From Ficedula albicollis (taxonomy: Eukaryota; Chordata; Aves; Passeriformes; Muscicapidae), in assembly GCF_000247815.1 (NCBI RefSeq), contig NC_021678.1, positions 5,185,026 through 5,249,025 on the forward strand: 64,000 nucleotides of DNA, in the 5' to 3' direction. Both the position numbers and the translations under genes were made by a program. The notes under the pieces were generated by a model. It made no database searches. It saw only the letters and a list, made by a program, of their open reading frames with translations, and was not told the DNA's origin. Of this stretch, positions 13,972-30,776 are shown in pieces (positions within the stretch are counted from its first letter, which is position 1; the number at the start of each line of letters is the position of its first letter).

Positions 13972-14610
13972 TAATTAAAATTAGTAAGAAAAAAAGCAAG
14001 CATCGTGCAGGAATGAAAAGACATAGCCCAGGAGCTGCAGCAGGCTATCGAGAACAAAAAAAATAAAAAAAGTAAGGAAATTACTGCTAATGAAGAACAA
14101 AAAAAAATAAAACAAGTAAGGAAATTACTGCTAATGGTCCAAATGGAGAACAAAAAAAATAAAAAAAGTAAGGAAATTACTGCTAATGGTCCAAATGGGC
14201 ACAAATCCTGAACATTTCTTCTCTGTACTCCCAGAAGCACAAGGAACTGTGGCTTCAGAAATATTAATGTAACTGGGTTTCACTAACACATTATCCTCTG
14301 GTTACAAACTCAAAGAGTGACTGCTAAAAAAGGGACAGCTAATTAAAATTAATAAGAAAAAAAGCAAGCATCATGCAGGAATGAAAAGACATAGCCCAGG
14401 AGCTGCAGCAGGCTATCGAGAACAAAAAAAATAAAAAAAGTAAGGAAATTACTGCTAATGGTCCAAATGGGCACAAATCCTGAACATTTCTTCTCTGTAC
14501 TCCCAGAAGCACAAGGAACTGTGGCTTCAGAAATATTAATGTAACTGGGTTTCACTAACACATTATCCTCTGGTTACAAACTCAAAGAGTGACTGCTAAA
14601 AAAGGGACAG
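13972..14610. repeat. Compound tandem duplication (about 368 and 271 bp copies)
   Basis: The unit begins TAATTAAAATTARTAAG and ends with GACTGCTAAAAAAGGGACAG. Copy one (13972-14339) contains three successive A-rich sub-repeats ending in ATTACTGCTAATG. Copy two (14340-about 14610) contains only one, which accounts for the length difference. Confidence 0.85.
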
Positions 14611-14685
14611 CAAAAGTTGCACAAACAATATCCATTCCTGACTGCCAAAAAAGAGACAGCAAAAGTTGCACAAACAATATCCATT

Positions 14686-14901
14686 CTGCCTTGTATCAAG
14701 CTGTAAAACAAGCTAGTGAGTTCTTGAGGGAAAGCAAAACAAACACAGGTCATTGCCCTATGGAAGCTGCATTTCAATGCATCCAAGGAAGCTCTGCCTT
14801 CTATCAAGCTGTAAAATAAGCTAGTGAGTTCTTGAGGGAAAGCAAAACAAACACAGGTCATTGCCCTATGGAAGCTGCATTTCAATGCATCCAAGGAAGC
14901 T
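14686..14901. repeat. 108-bp tandem duplication
   Basis: Two head-to-tail copies, 14686-14793 and 14794-14901, both containing ATCAAGCTGTAAAA and CATTGCCCTATGGAAGC. They differ at only a few bases. Confidence 0.9.
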
Positions 14902-15977
14902 TAGAACAATTGTGAAGGCAACCACAAAACCATTCCTTCCTAGCTTTCAAGTGCCTCTCACCTAACCATTGTAAAGCTCATTTACATGTCAGAGCTATTT
15001 GTCTCGCTTATATCCTGGCTTTGTTTTTAGGACACATAACAAGAGTGAAAAACATTTTCTGCTATCTCCACTGATAACAACTTCCTTGCATTCAGATTCC
15101 AGGTCAGCAGGACTCAAACCCTGAACGTGGACTACTGCTACAGCAGTTAACACAGCCATCACTAACTGGGCACGGGTGGAAGATTTGTTAACCAGAAGAG
15201 CCAAGTGATTAGCTGAATTATCTTTTCATGATGCTGTGTGTGGGTTATCAGCTCCCTTGGTTCACAAGCATTGGCCAGAAGTAGGAGGTTACCGGAGCTG
15301 AGCTGGGACTGGGAGAACCCTGTCCACCTACTTTAATCCAACTCCCCAAAACCACCCTTGCACCTGGGACAGAACTATCTGAGCATCTGAGTTCAACTTG
15401 TGTTACTGTAGCCTTGGAAACCTTATATCATTGCAGCTATGTTATTTGAAGCCATGACATGGCAACACCACTAGAACCAGCTATGACAATTCTGATGTAC
15501 AGCAACCAGAAAAAACAGTATCCGCTGGAAGCTGTCCATGCTGCAGGGGCTTTCTCAGGACAGTTTTCAGCAGGCAGCAGGAGGAGGGAAAGTATACTGG
15601 ACACCCCCCAAATGTTTTACAGTCACCACAGGAAAAATGAAGGGCAATTCAAGTAAAAGTCTACAGGAACATTTATTGATCTGTTAAGCATAAAATCCCA
15701 GTTTACTATTCTGCTCCAGAAGCAAACTTTAAATTTCAGTAGACCATGCTCAGAAAAGTTACACACAGTAACCAACAGGTTTACAATCGCACTGACTGAA
15801 AGCCAAGATCACAAGTGAAAGAGTAGCCATTTCAAAACAGTTCAGCAACCTTCTCTTGTTCTAATGAACATTAAGAAACACTCCATCTCTTCATGCTTAA
15901 CACACAGCTTGGAGGAAACCTATCTTTGTGCACAGTCATAAAGATAACAACAATATAAATTCTCTCTTCCTTAGTTT

Positions 15978-16600
15978 TCATAGAATCACAGAATGGTTTG
16001 GGTTGGAAGGGACCTTAAAGACATCTTGCTCCATTCCCCTCATGGAATCATGGGTAGGGACACCTTCCACTATCCCAGGCTGCTTCAAGCCCTGTCCAAC
16101 CCGGCCTTGAATACTTCCAAGGATGGAGCAGCCCCAGCTACTCAGGACAATCTGTGCCAGGCCCTCACAACTCTCATGGGGAAGAATTTCCACCCAATAT
16201 CTCATCTAATCCTACCCTCTGGCAGTGGGAAGCCACACCCCTTGTCCTGTCCCTCAAGGCCCTTGTCCAAAGTCCCTCTCCAGGCTCTCTTGGAGCCCTT
16301 TTAGGAACTGGAAGGGGCTCTAAGCTCTCTCCAGAGCCCTTTCTCCCAGGCCAGAGAACCCCAATTCTCCCAGCCTTTCCTCATAGCAGAGGTGTTCTAG
16401 CCCTCTCATCACCTCACCAGAGGAGGATTCCTCTGGATTCACTCAAAGAGATCCATGTTCTTCCAGGGACCTCAGAGTTGGAGGTAGCTCTGCAGATGTG
16501 GTCTCACTTGAAATGGTCAGCATCCCCTCCTTGCAGCCCTATCTCTATTTTAGCACCAACAAAAGCAGCTGCCCTACTTAAGGCTTGACATTCCAGCATC
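15978..16600 (-). mobile_element. CR1 LINE, 5'-truncated, minus orientation
   Basis: The plus strand starts TCATAGAATCACAGAATGG and continues GTTTGGGTTGGAAGGGACC. This is the reverse complement of the conserved CR1 3' terminus with its ATTCTGTGATTCTATG octamer repeats. About 600 bp of diverged CR1 3' end follows, including the CACCTTCCACTA and CCTTGTCC blocks. CR1 is the dominant avian LINE, and 5' truncation of this kind is typical. The left end is well defined; the right end fades out near 16.6 kb. No intact ORF2 survives. Confidence 0.9.
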
Positions 16601-19600
16601 CACCCTCTCTCTCCTACAGGAAAACAGTTTCTGCAATTGCTACATCCTTGACATGACAAACTAAGGAAAGCCCTTAGTGCTGAAGAGCTCTGAAATTCAA
16701 AGACAGAGTTATGCTAGCACAGAGTGCTCTGGAGGACAGCCTGGCACAGCTGAGACAGGAGCTCCCCACCCAGCTAAGCAGTGGGTTACCTCACACAGTG
16801 GCTGCACGCACTTTTTCAAATTACACTACACTAACATTTTTCAATTCACCTGGTGCAACAGATCACCGTAGGAGTGCTGACAGGTTTCCTCCTTCTATCA
16901 AAAATGCTGAACTAAATCAGAGCATTTCATAATGGATAAATGAGCCCTGGCATAAATCAGGCTGAAGCCAAATCCCAAAACACACTGAGGAGCAGGCCAC
17001 TTCTGTGGATTTCTTAGCGTGCTTGCACAGGCAGTCTACCATAAGCTCTCACTGCCTTTTACCAATTTAGTTTCTCTAATTCAAAAGACTGCATTTTCAA
17101 GCAACACTATTTCCCTGTTCCCACATCGCTGTATATTGATCCCTCACAAAACCCCTTTAAAAGTAGTCCTTTGGAGTACCTCCACTTTCTCACAGAGCAT
17201 TGCCATTACACAGAATCAACTGATCAGCAGTGTAGATAGCCCTTAAATAAACACCACCCTTACATCTCCATTAGCTTAATTCTCTTGTTGCTCAAACCAA
17301 TTGAAAACAAAGTATTTTGTAGTTATTAGAGGTTAAAAAAACCTCGTATTTTTTTCACACAGACAAGGGTACCAGAATACCAAGTAAAACACTCCATGGT
17401 TATGTGGACAATGTTTGTAAGGAGTTCATGCCCTCAGGTACAGAAAGAGAGTTTGCAGAAACAAAATTAAAATGTTATTATTTTTATTAGATTATTATTC
17501 AGATTTACAGAATTCAATTAGCAAGTGGACATTATAGCTAGAAAGTCACACTCCAACGAGAAGTGGTGCACAGTAAGCTATTAACAAACCAGTACGAACA
17601 GCTCATTCTTCTAGTTTTATCATATAAGGTATTCATTATAATCTTGTCATAGTGTTTTCCCCTCCCTCATAACACATGGCAATCCCCTTCCCTAGCAGTA
17701 GAGAATGAGACATAGTGCTACAGTAGATAAAAGATTGGTTTATTTGGTGAAATAATCTCTTAAAAAAAAATCTGGTTTTTTTAAAATCTGGTTTTTTTTT
17801 TGACTACTAAAGGGAGTCAAACATAGTATGAAGAAAATAGAAAGGTAACCTGACAGCAGCTTAAGTAGGAATTACCTCAGCAGTTTTCCAGATTTGACAG
17901 AGACCTGTGAAATTCTTCCAAATTTCAGCTGCCACCTGCTTCTGAGCAAGTTTTGGATCACTTATTAGTATTTTGCAGTACATGTCTTGCTCGAGTTTCC
18001 ATTCCAAAATGGAAACCCGTTTTGCTTGGGCTCCACTGGTAAGTACTTAGCATCAGGCTGAACAGAAAATAAGCCTCTGGTTTTTTTTTTGACTGCTAAA
18101 GGGAGTCAAACATAGTATGAAGAAAATAGAAAGGTAACCTGACAGCAGCTTAAGTAGGAATTACCTCAGCAGTTTTCCAGATTTGACAGAGACCTGTGAA
18201 ATTCTTCCAAATTTCAGCTGCCACCTGCTTCTGAGCAAGTTTTGGATCACTTATTAGTATTTTGCAGTACATGTCTTGCTCGAGTTTCCATTCCAAAATG
18301 GAAACCCGTTTTGCTTGGGCTCCACTGGTAAGTACTTAGCATCAGGCTGAACAGAAAATAAGCCATCAATAACAAGGGAAAAAACATCTGATTCACTGAC
18401 ACAGACTTTTACCTCTGTTATGTTCGCGCATCGAGCTGCAAGCAAATCCAGCAGTTTCAGAAGAGAAGACTTTCTTGGTCCAAACAGAAGATAATATCTA
18501 CTGGGTATAACATTAAATATATCAGAGTTCTAATCAAACTTGTCTCTTAAATCCTCATTATCATCTATCACGACACATTCCCTGCAGCCTTCAGCTCACA
18601 AGCACTAGACTGCACACTGAAATACCACTTCCTGGTTCTTGGAAGACACTTCTGCTTCAGATCTGTGATAGCTGCTCTCCAGCTGACTCATGCAGCTGAA
18701 ACTGAGACACGATGATCTTCCTGCTACCATAAACTACAGAGCTTCTCAGTTACTTCACGAGGAGGTGTGCTGTTCCAGGAGGAAAGATACCCCCCCTTGT
18801 TTCTGACCCGGGTACTGGGGCACTAATTTTTATTTATGATAGTATAAGGTGGGATGCAAAAGGAGCAATAACTTACCTACCTACAGGCAAAACAGTTCTA
18901 AGCACATATGTAGAAACAGGAGCAGAAATTAAAAAAAAAAAAAGTGCAATTAATCCACATATACTAATGGACAACCACCTGCTTTGATCTTACCAATCGA
19001 CCTATTGTTTTGCAGTGACAAAGTCACAGCTCGGGACTCATCAGTCTTATTTCACTTGTTTCATTTCTGCACGGTTTCTCACCATCTCCTGCAAACAGCC
19101 ATATTTCAAACAACTCCCAGTCTCAAGGAGCAGTAAAATTATCCTTCCCTCAATCTCTGGAGGCTCATCAGCCTTCTCCAAGGTGATAATGTCTCTTTGA
19201 TTACAGCCCACAAGATGGGCTGAACTCAGTCACCAAAGCAGGGCAGCCTTAATGCTGTTCCCACTGCTTGTCAGCTTAGTCACCTAAACTGCCAGAAGAC
19301 TACCAAAACAAGGAAGTTTTGCCGTCTTCTAAATGGGTCAAATCAGTTCATAAACATCCAAAAAAGCACAATCATGGTGCAAGGTAAATGGCAGGAATGG
19401 GAAGAAAAGCATTTCCCTTTTGGCAACAATGAGCTATTGGATCAGCTCAAGCTGCATGTGAAACTGTACCTTACCCTGAACCTCAAAACCCAGAGCAATT
19501 ATCATCCTGTAACAACCATATATAGTGCTTAGATGTCTATAGCCCACATGACACAGTTCTTGCCTGAGAGTAAACACGATAGCAGTTAATAATTGAAAAG

Positions 19601-21153
19601 CAACAAATCCCCAAGACCTTTCTCCTGTACTTTTATCAACACAACACACATGTATGTGCTCACCCCTTCCCTTCTCCTACTAAAACACCTAGTCCACACA
19701 CAACTAAGCACGTCTACCCCTTTCCCTTTCTCTGTTATTTTTCAAGAATTCCCCAATCCCTTTCCAAGATGACATAACAAAAAAAAAATTCAGTGTTGAA
19801 AGCAACCCAGCAAGGTCTTAGAAGACAGAATAGAAGCTTAGTTCACAAGTTACTAACATTGAGATCTGACTTCTTCACAGCACAGTAACAAGCACACTAG
19901 CATAGACATCCCCTTCTCAAAGACTTTGCCCAGGGTCTTGATCATGGTTTGTCACACGAGTCTAAGCTTAAACAGGCAAAATTACAAAGTCTCTGATGTG
20001 AAGAGTTCATGTCCAAGCAATGCCTGAACTTACCCCTCTTACCTACTGGCTTTAGGCAGGGACAGCATGTTACTGTCTTTGCCTGAGGATTTCACAGCAC
20101 AGTAAGTAGCCTGGTGCTCAAAGGAGTCTGTTCAAGCTTTCTCCTTCTACTCAAGTTGCCACTCAGGCTGGACAGCGTATTTCTTAATCTCATCTCAATG
20201 GAGTCACAGAGAAACTCAGAAAAATATTTACATTTAACTGGCTCCTAGTAACTCAAGAGTTGCTGCTGTATCTGATCACGAGAATTATCAAATAATGCTA
20301 GTATGCAAACACACTGTTCACTTAAAGCACCTTGCTTTGTTTACGTGAGACACTTTCATGAAATCTGCAAGGTCTTTTGGTAACTTAAATAAATACTCTT
20401 TTAGAGAAAAATAAACCAACCAACCAAAATCCAAGCCAAATACCAGAACAAGTAGAGGGTCTCAAGACTCCTCTTAACACCAAGTGTGAAGATTTTGATA
20501 GTTCTTTGCACCTAATAAGCCATGGAAAGGCATGGCATATCAGTCTGACATACGAAAACCACACGACAGACTATCACCAGCAGGTAGAACACTGCAGGGT
20601 CTAGAAACTGTTCACAGGAAAGCAACAGCTTTCCTGGTCTTCGCTTGTTAAAGTTACCGATAAAGCAAACTAAAGATGAGCAATAGGAAAATACAACAAC
20701 TGAAGTTAAAACAAGTTGAGAGTTTTGATTTTTATTGACTTTTTAAAGGAGCTGAGTTTTAATACAGTAAACAGAGCAATACTTCTAGCAGTAAACCAGG
20801 CTAGGAAGAAGCATAAAACATGCTAAATTTAGATGTAAGCAATTTTGAGAGACTTAGCTACGTGAGAAAGTTGGGATCAAACATACAACCTTTTAAACAT
20901 AGACAGGAGATAACATTTCTCAATAAAATCTTAGATGCTGTGAAAGTCTGACATCCTATGAAGAAATAAGCTTAAATCCTGTGAATTAAGTAAGTCTGGC
21001 AGGAGGACTGACATGCAAGGAGCAGAAAGTTCCACGGCATGGTATTTGGGTTGCACTTTCCCAACTGCAATGATAACAAGGTACTTCCACAGGAAGTGCA
21101 TCCCTCATTTTACCTGGAGCACGCCAGCCTCCTCCACACTGTGGGACCCTCAC
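16601..21153. other. IPMK intron 2, right part
   Basis: Non-coding sequence between the CR1 copy and exon 2. The only clear structure is a 289-bp tandem duplication at 17787-18364. No exons or RNA genes recognised. Confidence 0.65.
17787..18364. repeat. 289-bp tandem duplication
   Basis: Copies 17787-18075 and 18076-18364 begin TCTGGTTTTTTTTTTGACT and end AACAGAAAATAAGCC. They differ at very few bases (for example GACTACTAAA against GACTGCTAAA). Confidence 0.92.
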
Positions 21154-21239
21154 CTTGTTGTAGAACTCTTGCTCCCTGGGACCACGTGGTGGTGGCTGCA
21201 ACTGCTTCAAGACGGTTCCATCTGGATGCTGCAGTATGC
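21154..21239 (-). CDS. IPMK: IPMK exon 2
   Basis: An 86-bp minus-strand exon encoding ILQHPDGTVLKQLQPPPRGP then REQEFYNK. This matches the human segment GILQHPDGTVLKQLQPPPRG, the start of the kinase fold. The acceptor is CTTTTCTAG at 21241-21240 and the donor GTGAGGG starts at 21153. The exon begins with two bases completing a glycine codon whose first base comes from exon 1 and ends in phase 0, so both joins keep the frame. No disabling change. Confidence 0.95.
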
Positions 21240-22138
21240 CTAGAAAAGAAGCATTTTCTTCAGGGCTTAGTTTTAAGAGGTACAACTTTCTTTTTGCCTT
21301 TTTTTTTCTGTTTTCCAGAAATAGTGACTTCACCATCAAGGACAGCCTATTGAAAAGCTGCTACTACTTCCACTGCACACACAGTAGAGACAAAATTGCT
21401 CCTACATATAACCCTTAGCAGTGGTTTGCTTACATTTCTCTTATTTCTACCCACTGAATAACTTCCTGGGTGTAGTTCTGCCCAAGGCCAACACAGTTCT
21501 AGGATTTGACATTAAAACTTCCACCCTCAAAACCCCCATCGTTAACTAAAAAAGATTACATAGACAATCCCTTTTTAAATAATTCATAAATTGTTTTCCA
21601 ACAATGCGTAGACGTTAAAGGAGTACCATATTTAATGCATTTCTCACTACTAGAAGAGAAATAAATGTCCTGTGGATGTACATCTATACTAGGGGCAGAA
21701 AGTGCCAGTAGAAAGTGTTTTTACTACAAGAAGTAGCATCCGTACAGCACTCCAAGCCATCAGATGCTACTATTTGTATCACCCATAATTACAGTACAGA
21801 ATTTCATCTCAGCCAGGCAACACCTTCATCAAGCCTGAACAAAAATCCCCTCCAAAATACCCTCATGAAAAAGCCTTATGATTCTCCAGTCATCAGTATT
21901 TCTGAATATCTGCAGAAGAAATGCAATTGAGTATCCAAGGATGCTTAAGACATGGATCTAGGCAAGTATGGAGAAAAGTAACTGCATTCCTCTAAAATGT
22001 GAACTGTGTTGCATCATAAGGTGCAAGGGAAAACAAAAAATCCACTTCCGGAAAGAAATTTTCTGCTAGGATTAACTTCTAGCTTTTCAGACAGTAATTT
22101 ATGTTGCTTACAAGGATAGCAAAAATGTCAACTGTATC
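21240..22138. other. IPMK intron 1 next to exon 2
   Basis: Non-coding sequence between exon 2 and the solo LTR; nothing recognised. Confidence 0.6.
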
Positions 22139-23746
<1,608 letters not shown>

Positions 23747-24470
23747 GTATCCAAAAAAGGTTGTTTTCAACTACCAAGTCAGAAAACATGAAAATGAGCC
23801 AGGAGCTTTGCATCCCAAAAAGAGTTTGCAGTTATAACAGCAATTGTGTTTTTCATCTCTTAAAAACCATTACCTATGAATAGGGTCTGTTGTGCAGTCT
23901 CGGAAACTAAACAAAATATTTAGAGACCAAGATATTTACTTTAAAACAACCACCAGATTTAGAATATCTGTTTCAATAGTTTGCTATGCCAAAGATTTGC
24001 ATTTAAAATTTGCGTAAAACAGCTCTCAAGTCATGTTTCTTGCTTAAAGTTGGATTATATACACTTTACAAAACTAGAAAAATATTGCCACACGCATGCA
24101 GACTACCACAACATCTTCCAGACACAGCAAATTGTGTTCGCCCTCCCTGTACTGTTTTGCATGTGATAGAAATCACTCTGCAAAGTGCACCAACTACTTC
24201 AATGGCATGTGTTCTACATGTGAATTGTTAACAATCACATTAAAATAAGATAGGTTAAACATTAAAATAGGTTTTATAACACAAAAAAACCTGCCTTTTG
24301 GCTTTGATAAGCCGACAATCTACAAGGTAGAAAGACCAGGCAAAGATTCCTGGAAGCAGAATCCATACACTATTGGGTTGATACGTACTACTTGAAGAGT
24401 TTAATATAAACTGATATCCAAAGTTCCCTCATTCTCTGCATTCTTGACAGATTAGAGCAGTTACTACACC

Positions 24471-24710
24471 ACTCTTGTCACTATGACTGGGGCAGGCCTG
24501 AAAACCAGAGCCATGTCTCAACATTCACCACGAAAATCCAAACTCCATAACCTTCCCTCTGATATACAACAAAAAGCAGAGATAGCAGATACTCTTGTCA
24601 CTGTGACTGGGGCAGGCCTGAAAACCGGAGCCATGTCTCAACATTCACCACGAAAATCCAAACTCCATAACCTTCCCTCTGATATACAACAAAAAGCAGA
24701 GATAGCAGAT
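24471..24710. repeat. 120-bp tandem duplication
   Basis: Copies 24471-24590 and 24591-24710 begin ACTCTTGTCACT and end GAGATAGCAGAT. Two differences are visible (CTATGACTGG/CTGTGACTGG and ACCAGAGCC/ACCGGAGCC). Confidence 0.93.
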
Positions 24711-25734
24711 CATACAATCATATGGATGTTGTTCACGGGTTTGTTATAGGCTTCCTGGGAGTTTTCAGCACAGACAGAGAATAGGACTGTTTTAACATAT
24801 GAAAAAGTAAATTAACATTCCTGATGAATCAACAGAATTATGTTGAAAATAAAATCCTGAAATAGCTCACAAACTTTTCTCTCTGGTTGTGGATGGAAAG
24901 CTTGCTACCATTATGAAATGAGCAAGCAAGTCACTCTGAAGGAGAATGGCCCCTTCAGCTACAGAATCCCCTACTGGCTTGGGGACCCCTAACATTTTGC
25001 AGGTACAGGCACCAAACCATAGCCAGGTGCAGAAGGCTCTATAAGTGACATATCACACCAGCTTCTGTCTCTCTCTACCCACCTACAGAATTAAGCCACA
25101 ACCCAAAGTCATTACTTGCTACACACGATTTATCTGGGGGAAGCACCACTGCACATAGCATTCAACAAAAGGGCATTTACAATGCACAGAAGCCTAATGT
25201 CTACACATGCATGCAGAGAGGCTGTCAAAGGCCTTTGCAAGGCAGTAACAGTCACAGGAAACAAGGGAAAAAGGAAGGTTATTCAGGAGAAATTTTACAG
25301 GTATTTTTACTACAAAAAACCTTGTTAAAAATACTTTGGATACCTTCAAGTCCTCTGTCTGTTTGTATGCGGGAATAGAAGGGAAAATCAAGTTACAAAA
25401 AGGAGAGGTGTGAGTACCAGAGCAGCTTTGGTCTTCAACATAAAACAGTTTCCAGGATGAGATCAACCACCATAGTGGTACCTCTGCAGAAAAGTCTTGG
25501 TCCTGCCCATGAGATGTAGTGGGGCTACCTTTACCTAATCCATTGGAGTGGCACCCAAAATACAGATGATCACTTGTGCTGTTCGATCTAACTGCAGTAA
25601 GACTATGTGCCAAGGTGAAGCTCTCCCTGAACTGTGCCCTTTTTTGCCTGATCCCACCTCATGCCGATGTATGAACTCAGAACACATACACCTTCCAGGA
25701 TCCAATGCACCTCCATCTACATTTTATTGCACTG

Positions 25735-26045
25735 TCTGCAGCTGGGGCAAGGGACAAGAATTACTTTTCTGTGGAGATTATCAGCAGCAAGACACACCAT
25801 GGAAACAGGCTGTAGATAAGACAAATTCACAGTGCCCTTAGTGCTGTAATTCCAGACACTGATGATCGAAAAGATTCTGAAGTTCAGCCCTTGCCAGGGG
25901 CAAAGAGACAAATTACTTTTTTGTTGGATTATCTGCAGCAAAGCACACCAAGCATGGAGGCTGTAGATAAGACAAATTCACAGCATAAGTGCTGTAATTT
26001 CGTCCACTGACATTTGACAGAGTTCTGTAATTCAGCCCTTGGCCT
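25735..26045. repeat. Diverged tandem pair, about 150-bp unit
   Basis: Two copies share GGCTGTAGATAAGACAAATT, AGTGCTGTAATT and TTCAGCCCTTG blocks but differ by substitutions and small gaps. This duplication is clearly older than the near-identical ones elsewhere in the window. Confidence 0.7.
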
Positions 26046-26689
26046 ATTCAGCAGGGGTAGTTCCTACCACCAGAGATCAAAGGAAATATGTCAGCAGGTA
26101 CTCATTATAACTACTCTCAGAGAGCACCTTGCAAGTTGAATGGATGCATACCTTTCACCTGGCTGAGAGGCATGAGTTATCCCAAACAGGACGTTCTGGA
26201 AAGGTGAGAAATGCCATTTGGCAACATTAACTTGACCGCTTGCATTGGTACTGACCACTGCCTACGCTAAAAGGCCGCTTCACCAGAAGGACTAACACCT
26301 TACTCCTCAACATGAAATTAAAACAGAAATTTAGAGCTGGTGGAGGCATACTTTAAAATGCTGTGTCCTCGTGTATTTGTATTATTCCTAGCCATTGGTT
26401 CAGATTTATCATCAAATAAACAAGCAACTAACAATAGCTTAATAATAATTTGCTTTAGTTTCTGGTGGCCACAGGTTCAGGTGGTCCCGTTAGATAAACC
26501 ACGTTTCTGACATCTCTTCTAAGAGAACCAGCATGCTATTACCTGAATTCCCACTTTCAAAACCGTGCCTGATAAAATGAAGCTGAACTGCAGAGGTCCT
26601 TCGGTTTAAGGGTGCCTGATAACTTCACGTCCTGACAGACAAATGCCACCAGGAAAAGCACCAGAAAAATGAAACTCGGCAGCGGTTAC

Positions 26690-28290
<1,601 letters not shown>

Positions 28291-29445
28291 ACCTGAAACA
28301 CCCCCGAATCCCCTTAGTTTTTAAACAAATCTGCCGTTACGCCGAGGGTTGCTCAGTTTCTCTCCAGTAGATCGGAGTGACTGCAAGCGAGATCAAACCG
28401 AGGTATGCGAACAGTACTAACCTTTACAGTTGACAGGGACCCTTCAAAGCAGCCTGAACCAGAACCTTTGCACACACTGTACGTGCGGGTCTTGCATTAG
28501 AGATGAGTGCACCTGGCCTAACACCAGATTAAACGGGATAACGGATTAATCTCTAAATTGAATTTTACCTCCCCATGGACAGTGGAAGGTATGCATGGCC
28601 CTGCATTCACTCTCAAGATCCCAAAGCTTGGCTAGGAGACTTCATTAACACTTCACTAGGGTTCGTATCAGCTCTATTTAGCGGCCTGTAATTATTGCCT
28701 TTTCTTTCTGCTGTTTCTTTCCTTTATAAAATGAGCAGATCTCTGTGAGTATTAAATATGCACTTTTGCTATGACATCTGCCAGTATCAAGTTCTGTTTA
28801 GCATTAGTAGGACACAAAAACAGAAAAGAAAAAAAAAAGGCCGGAAACACCGGAGGCAGGAGGAAAATTAATTTGAGCAGATATAGGTTGTTTTCCCCAG
28901 TCTTATAAAATGGCCTGATGCATATTCAAGAATTGGCAATGACGTCAAGAGAAACCTCGATATTGTGAGCTTGGCTATTTACCACCTTTTCCCTATCCCA
29001 TAGCTGGGAGACGTGGAGATGTGGCAGATGGCTGGGAGAAGTGATGGCAATTTAAGGGATTTACTGGGGAAATTAAGAGTATCAAAGGAACAGAAAGGTC
29101 ACAGGGAAAATTAAAATTTGAAGAGTGAGAGAAAGGAGCAAAACATAAATTATTGAAACTGAGTTTCTTAGTTCATTGTTCATGGAACAGTTTGTTTTAC
29201 ACACTTAATTGGATAAGGTGGTGCAGACAGGGGGTTACAACTCAGCAAGATCCTTCGTGAAGTAACAAGGCTGGGCAGAAAATATTTCTCTCTCCTGAAT
29301 ATCCCCTTCTCATCAGTCATTACTGTCCAGCACTAAAGATTAGGAACCAGATGGGTGTAAAAGCTCCTATTTTCAGATACCAAATGATGAATTTTCCCAA
29401 GGTGTTGCTGGCACAGGAGAGAAATACCACAGACTGGCCAACTTT

Positions 29446-29569
29446 GGCCAACTCTTGCACAAGAATTAGTGAGGTGTACAGTGGAAAAAAAAGCACAAGT
29501 GTGTGCTGGCCAACTCTTGCACAATAATTAGTGATGTGTACAGTGGAAAAAAAAGCACAAGTGTGTGTG
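29446..29569. repeat. 62-bp tandem duplication
   Basis: Copies at 29446-29507 and 29508-29569 begin GGCCAACTCTTGCACAA and contain GTGTACAGTGG and AAGCACAAGTGTGTG. Two substitutions separate them. Confidence 0.9.
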
Positions 29570-29639
29570 TCTGGCAGAGAGAAGGCTCCCAGTCTTGACA
29601 GCAGTAGCTGCTGCAAGGTTTGAATGCCAACCTGCGTGG

Positions 29640-30010
29640 ACACTGCTTAAGGCCTAGGCACATTTCAGCCAGGCCTTTTTCTCAGGTTTTGAGTCCTTTT
29701 CTCAGGCCATGAAACTTTCTTAGTTCTGGCCAGGATTTTTCCCAGGCTAGAGGCTTTTTCTCTACTGTAAACACAAGAGAAAGAATCATAACAAGAGATA
29801 AACACCTTCTGGATCCGTAGGAAAGCCAGGGACAAGAGGTGTCTCTTTCTCTGACCAATGAACTGTCTGTGTTCTGTTTTTCACGAACTGTCTTATTTAA
29901 AGCCATGGCTTCCTTCAATAAACTGCTCTTTCTTGCACCATGTAAGGGAGTGCCTTGTTGCTGTGTTCTCTGTGCCGCTCCATAACCCTTTGTACAGCAA
30001 CAAACCTGAG
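29640..30010 (+). mobile_element. Possible LTR fragment
   Basis: A TATA-like box (TTATTTAAAGCC), then an AATAAA signal about 30 bp downstream (TTCAATAAACTGC) and a TTGTTGCTGTG stretch resemble the U3-R-U5 order of a retroviral LTR. Termini and a target-site duplication were not found, so this is a weak call. Confidence 0.35.
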
Positions 30011-30776
30011 CCTTGCAGAAAGATATTTTCCTCTGCAAAGATGTGAGGCACTTCAGCTAATCTGGGTCTAAATACAGAGAGAAAAACAGCGATGGCATTT
30101 CAAACTTGTCTAAGTGCCCATCTAACGCTGCAATCTGCCTGAACTCAAAATCTCTAAGAAAGAATGGAATTAAAATACAAAAACCCTGGGATTTAAGGAT
30201 TATTCAAGCACCTAGTCCTCAACAGATAGCTACTAGATATTATTGCACCTAATAGAAGTGTGCCTGGAAGGTATTAAAATAAATATGAAAGCATGAGTAA
30301 CTGGAATAAGCAAATACTGACTCTTTCCTTTTCCCTGACATTTGCTTTAGTCAGATTTATGCATATAGATATCAAGTGATGTGAGACTATCCTCCACTCA
30401 GTCATTCCACCCTCACACTTCAGCACATGGAGTTCACTACTCTTTCTGGGAACTTCTCCTAAAATAAAACAAGTGAAACAGAATAGCAGAAATGGCAAGC
30501 AATTCCTTTATCCACAGTGTGGTACTCTAAGAGATTGCACTGAAAACTGAACCTACCAGCAAGATTCCCAAGGAAACTTCTCATCTCCAGGCTGTGCAAC
30601 TGCACTCCAAGAGAAAGCAGAAGAGGCTGTGAATAGCTCCTAAAGGAGGGGCATTAGTTTGAGAATCTCCTCCAACTCCCCTGACAAAATGCATTTGGCA
30701 AAATTATACTTAATTCTGATTTACTCTTCCCCGCTGTTGCTGAAAATCAATCTTACCTCATTCAGTCTGATGACAG

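Larger units (their letters stand above)
8836..15977. other. IPMK intron 2, left part, with tandem repeats
   Basis: Non-coding sequence with no recognised exon. It contains a 51-bp tandem pair at about 9533-9634 and a 368-bp repeat block at 13972-14610, whose first copy holds three AACAAAAAAAATAAA-type sub-units and whose second copy holds one. A 49-bp tandem pair lies at about 14591-14688 and a 108-bp tandem pair at 14686-14901. Confidence 0.65.
23752..26689. other. IPMK intron 1, with tandem repeats
   Basis: Non-coding sequence. It contains a 120-bp near-perfect tandem pair at 24471-24710 and an older, diverged tandem pair at about 25735-26045. No exon recognised. Confidence 0.6.

Noticed and set aside
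16154..16588. 144-codon plus-strand frame at 16.2-16.6 kb
   Set aside because: It lies in the antisense strand of a CR1 LINE fragment, so it is a shadow of repeat sequence.
18254..18445. 63-codon minus-strand frame ending in the 289-bp duplication
   Set aside because: No recognised domain and interrupted by a stop within the duplicated unit. No IPMK exon is expected here.
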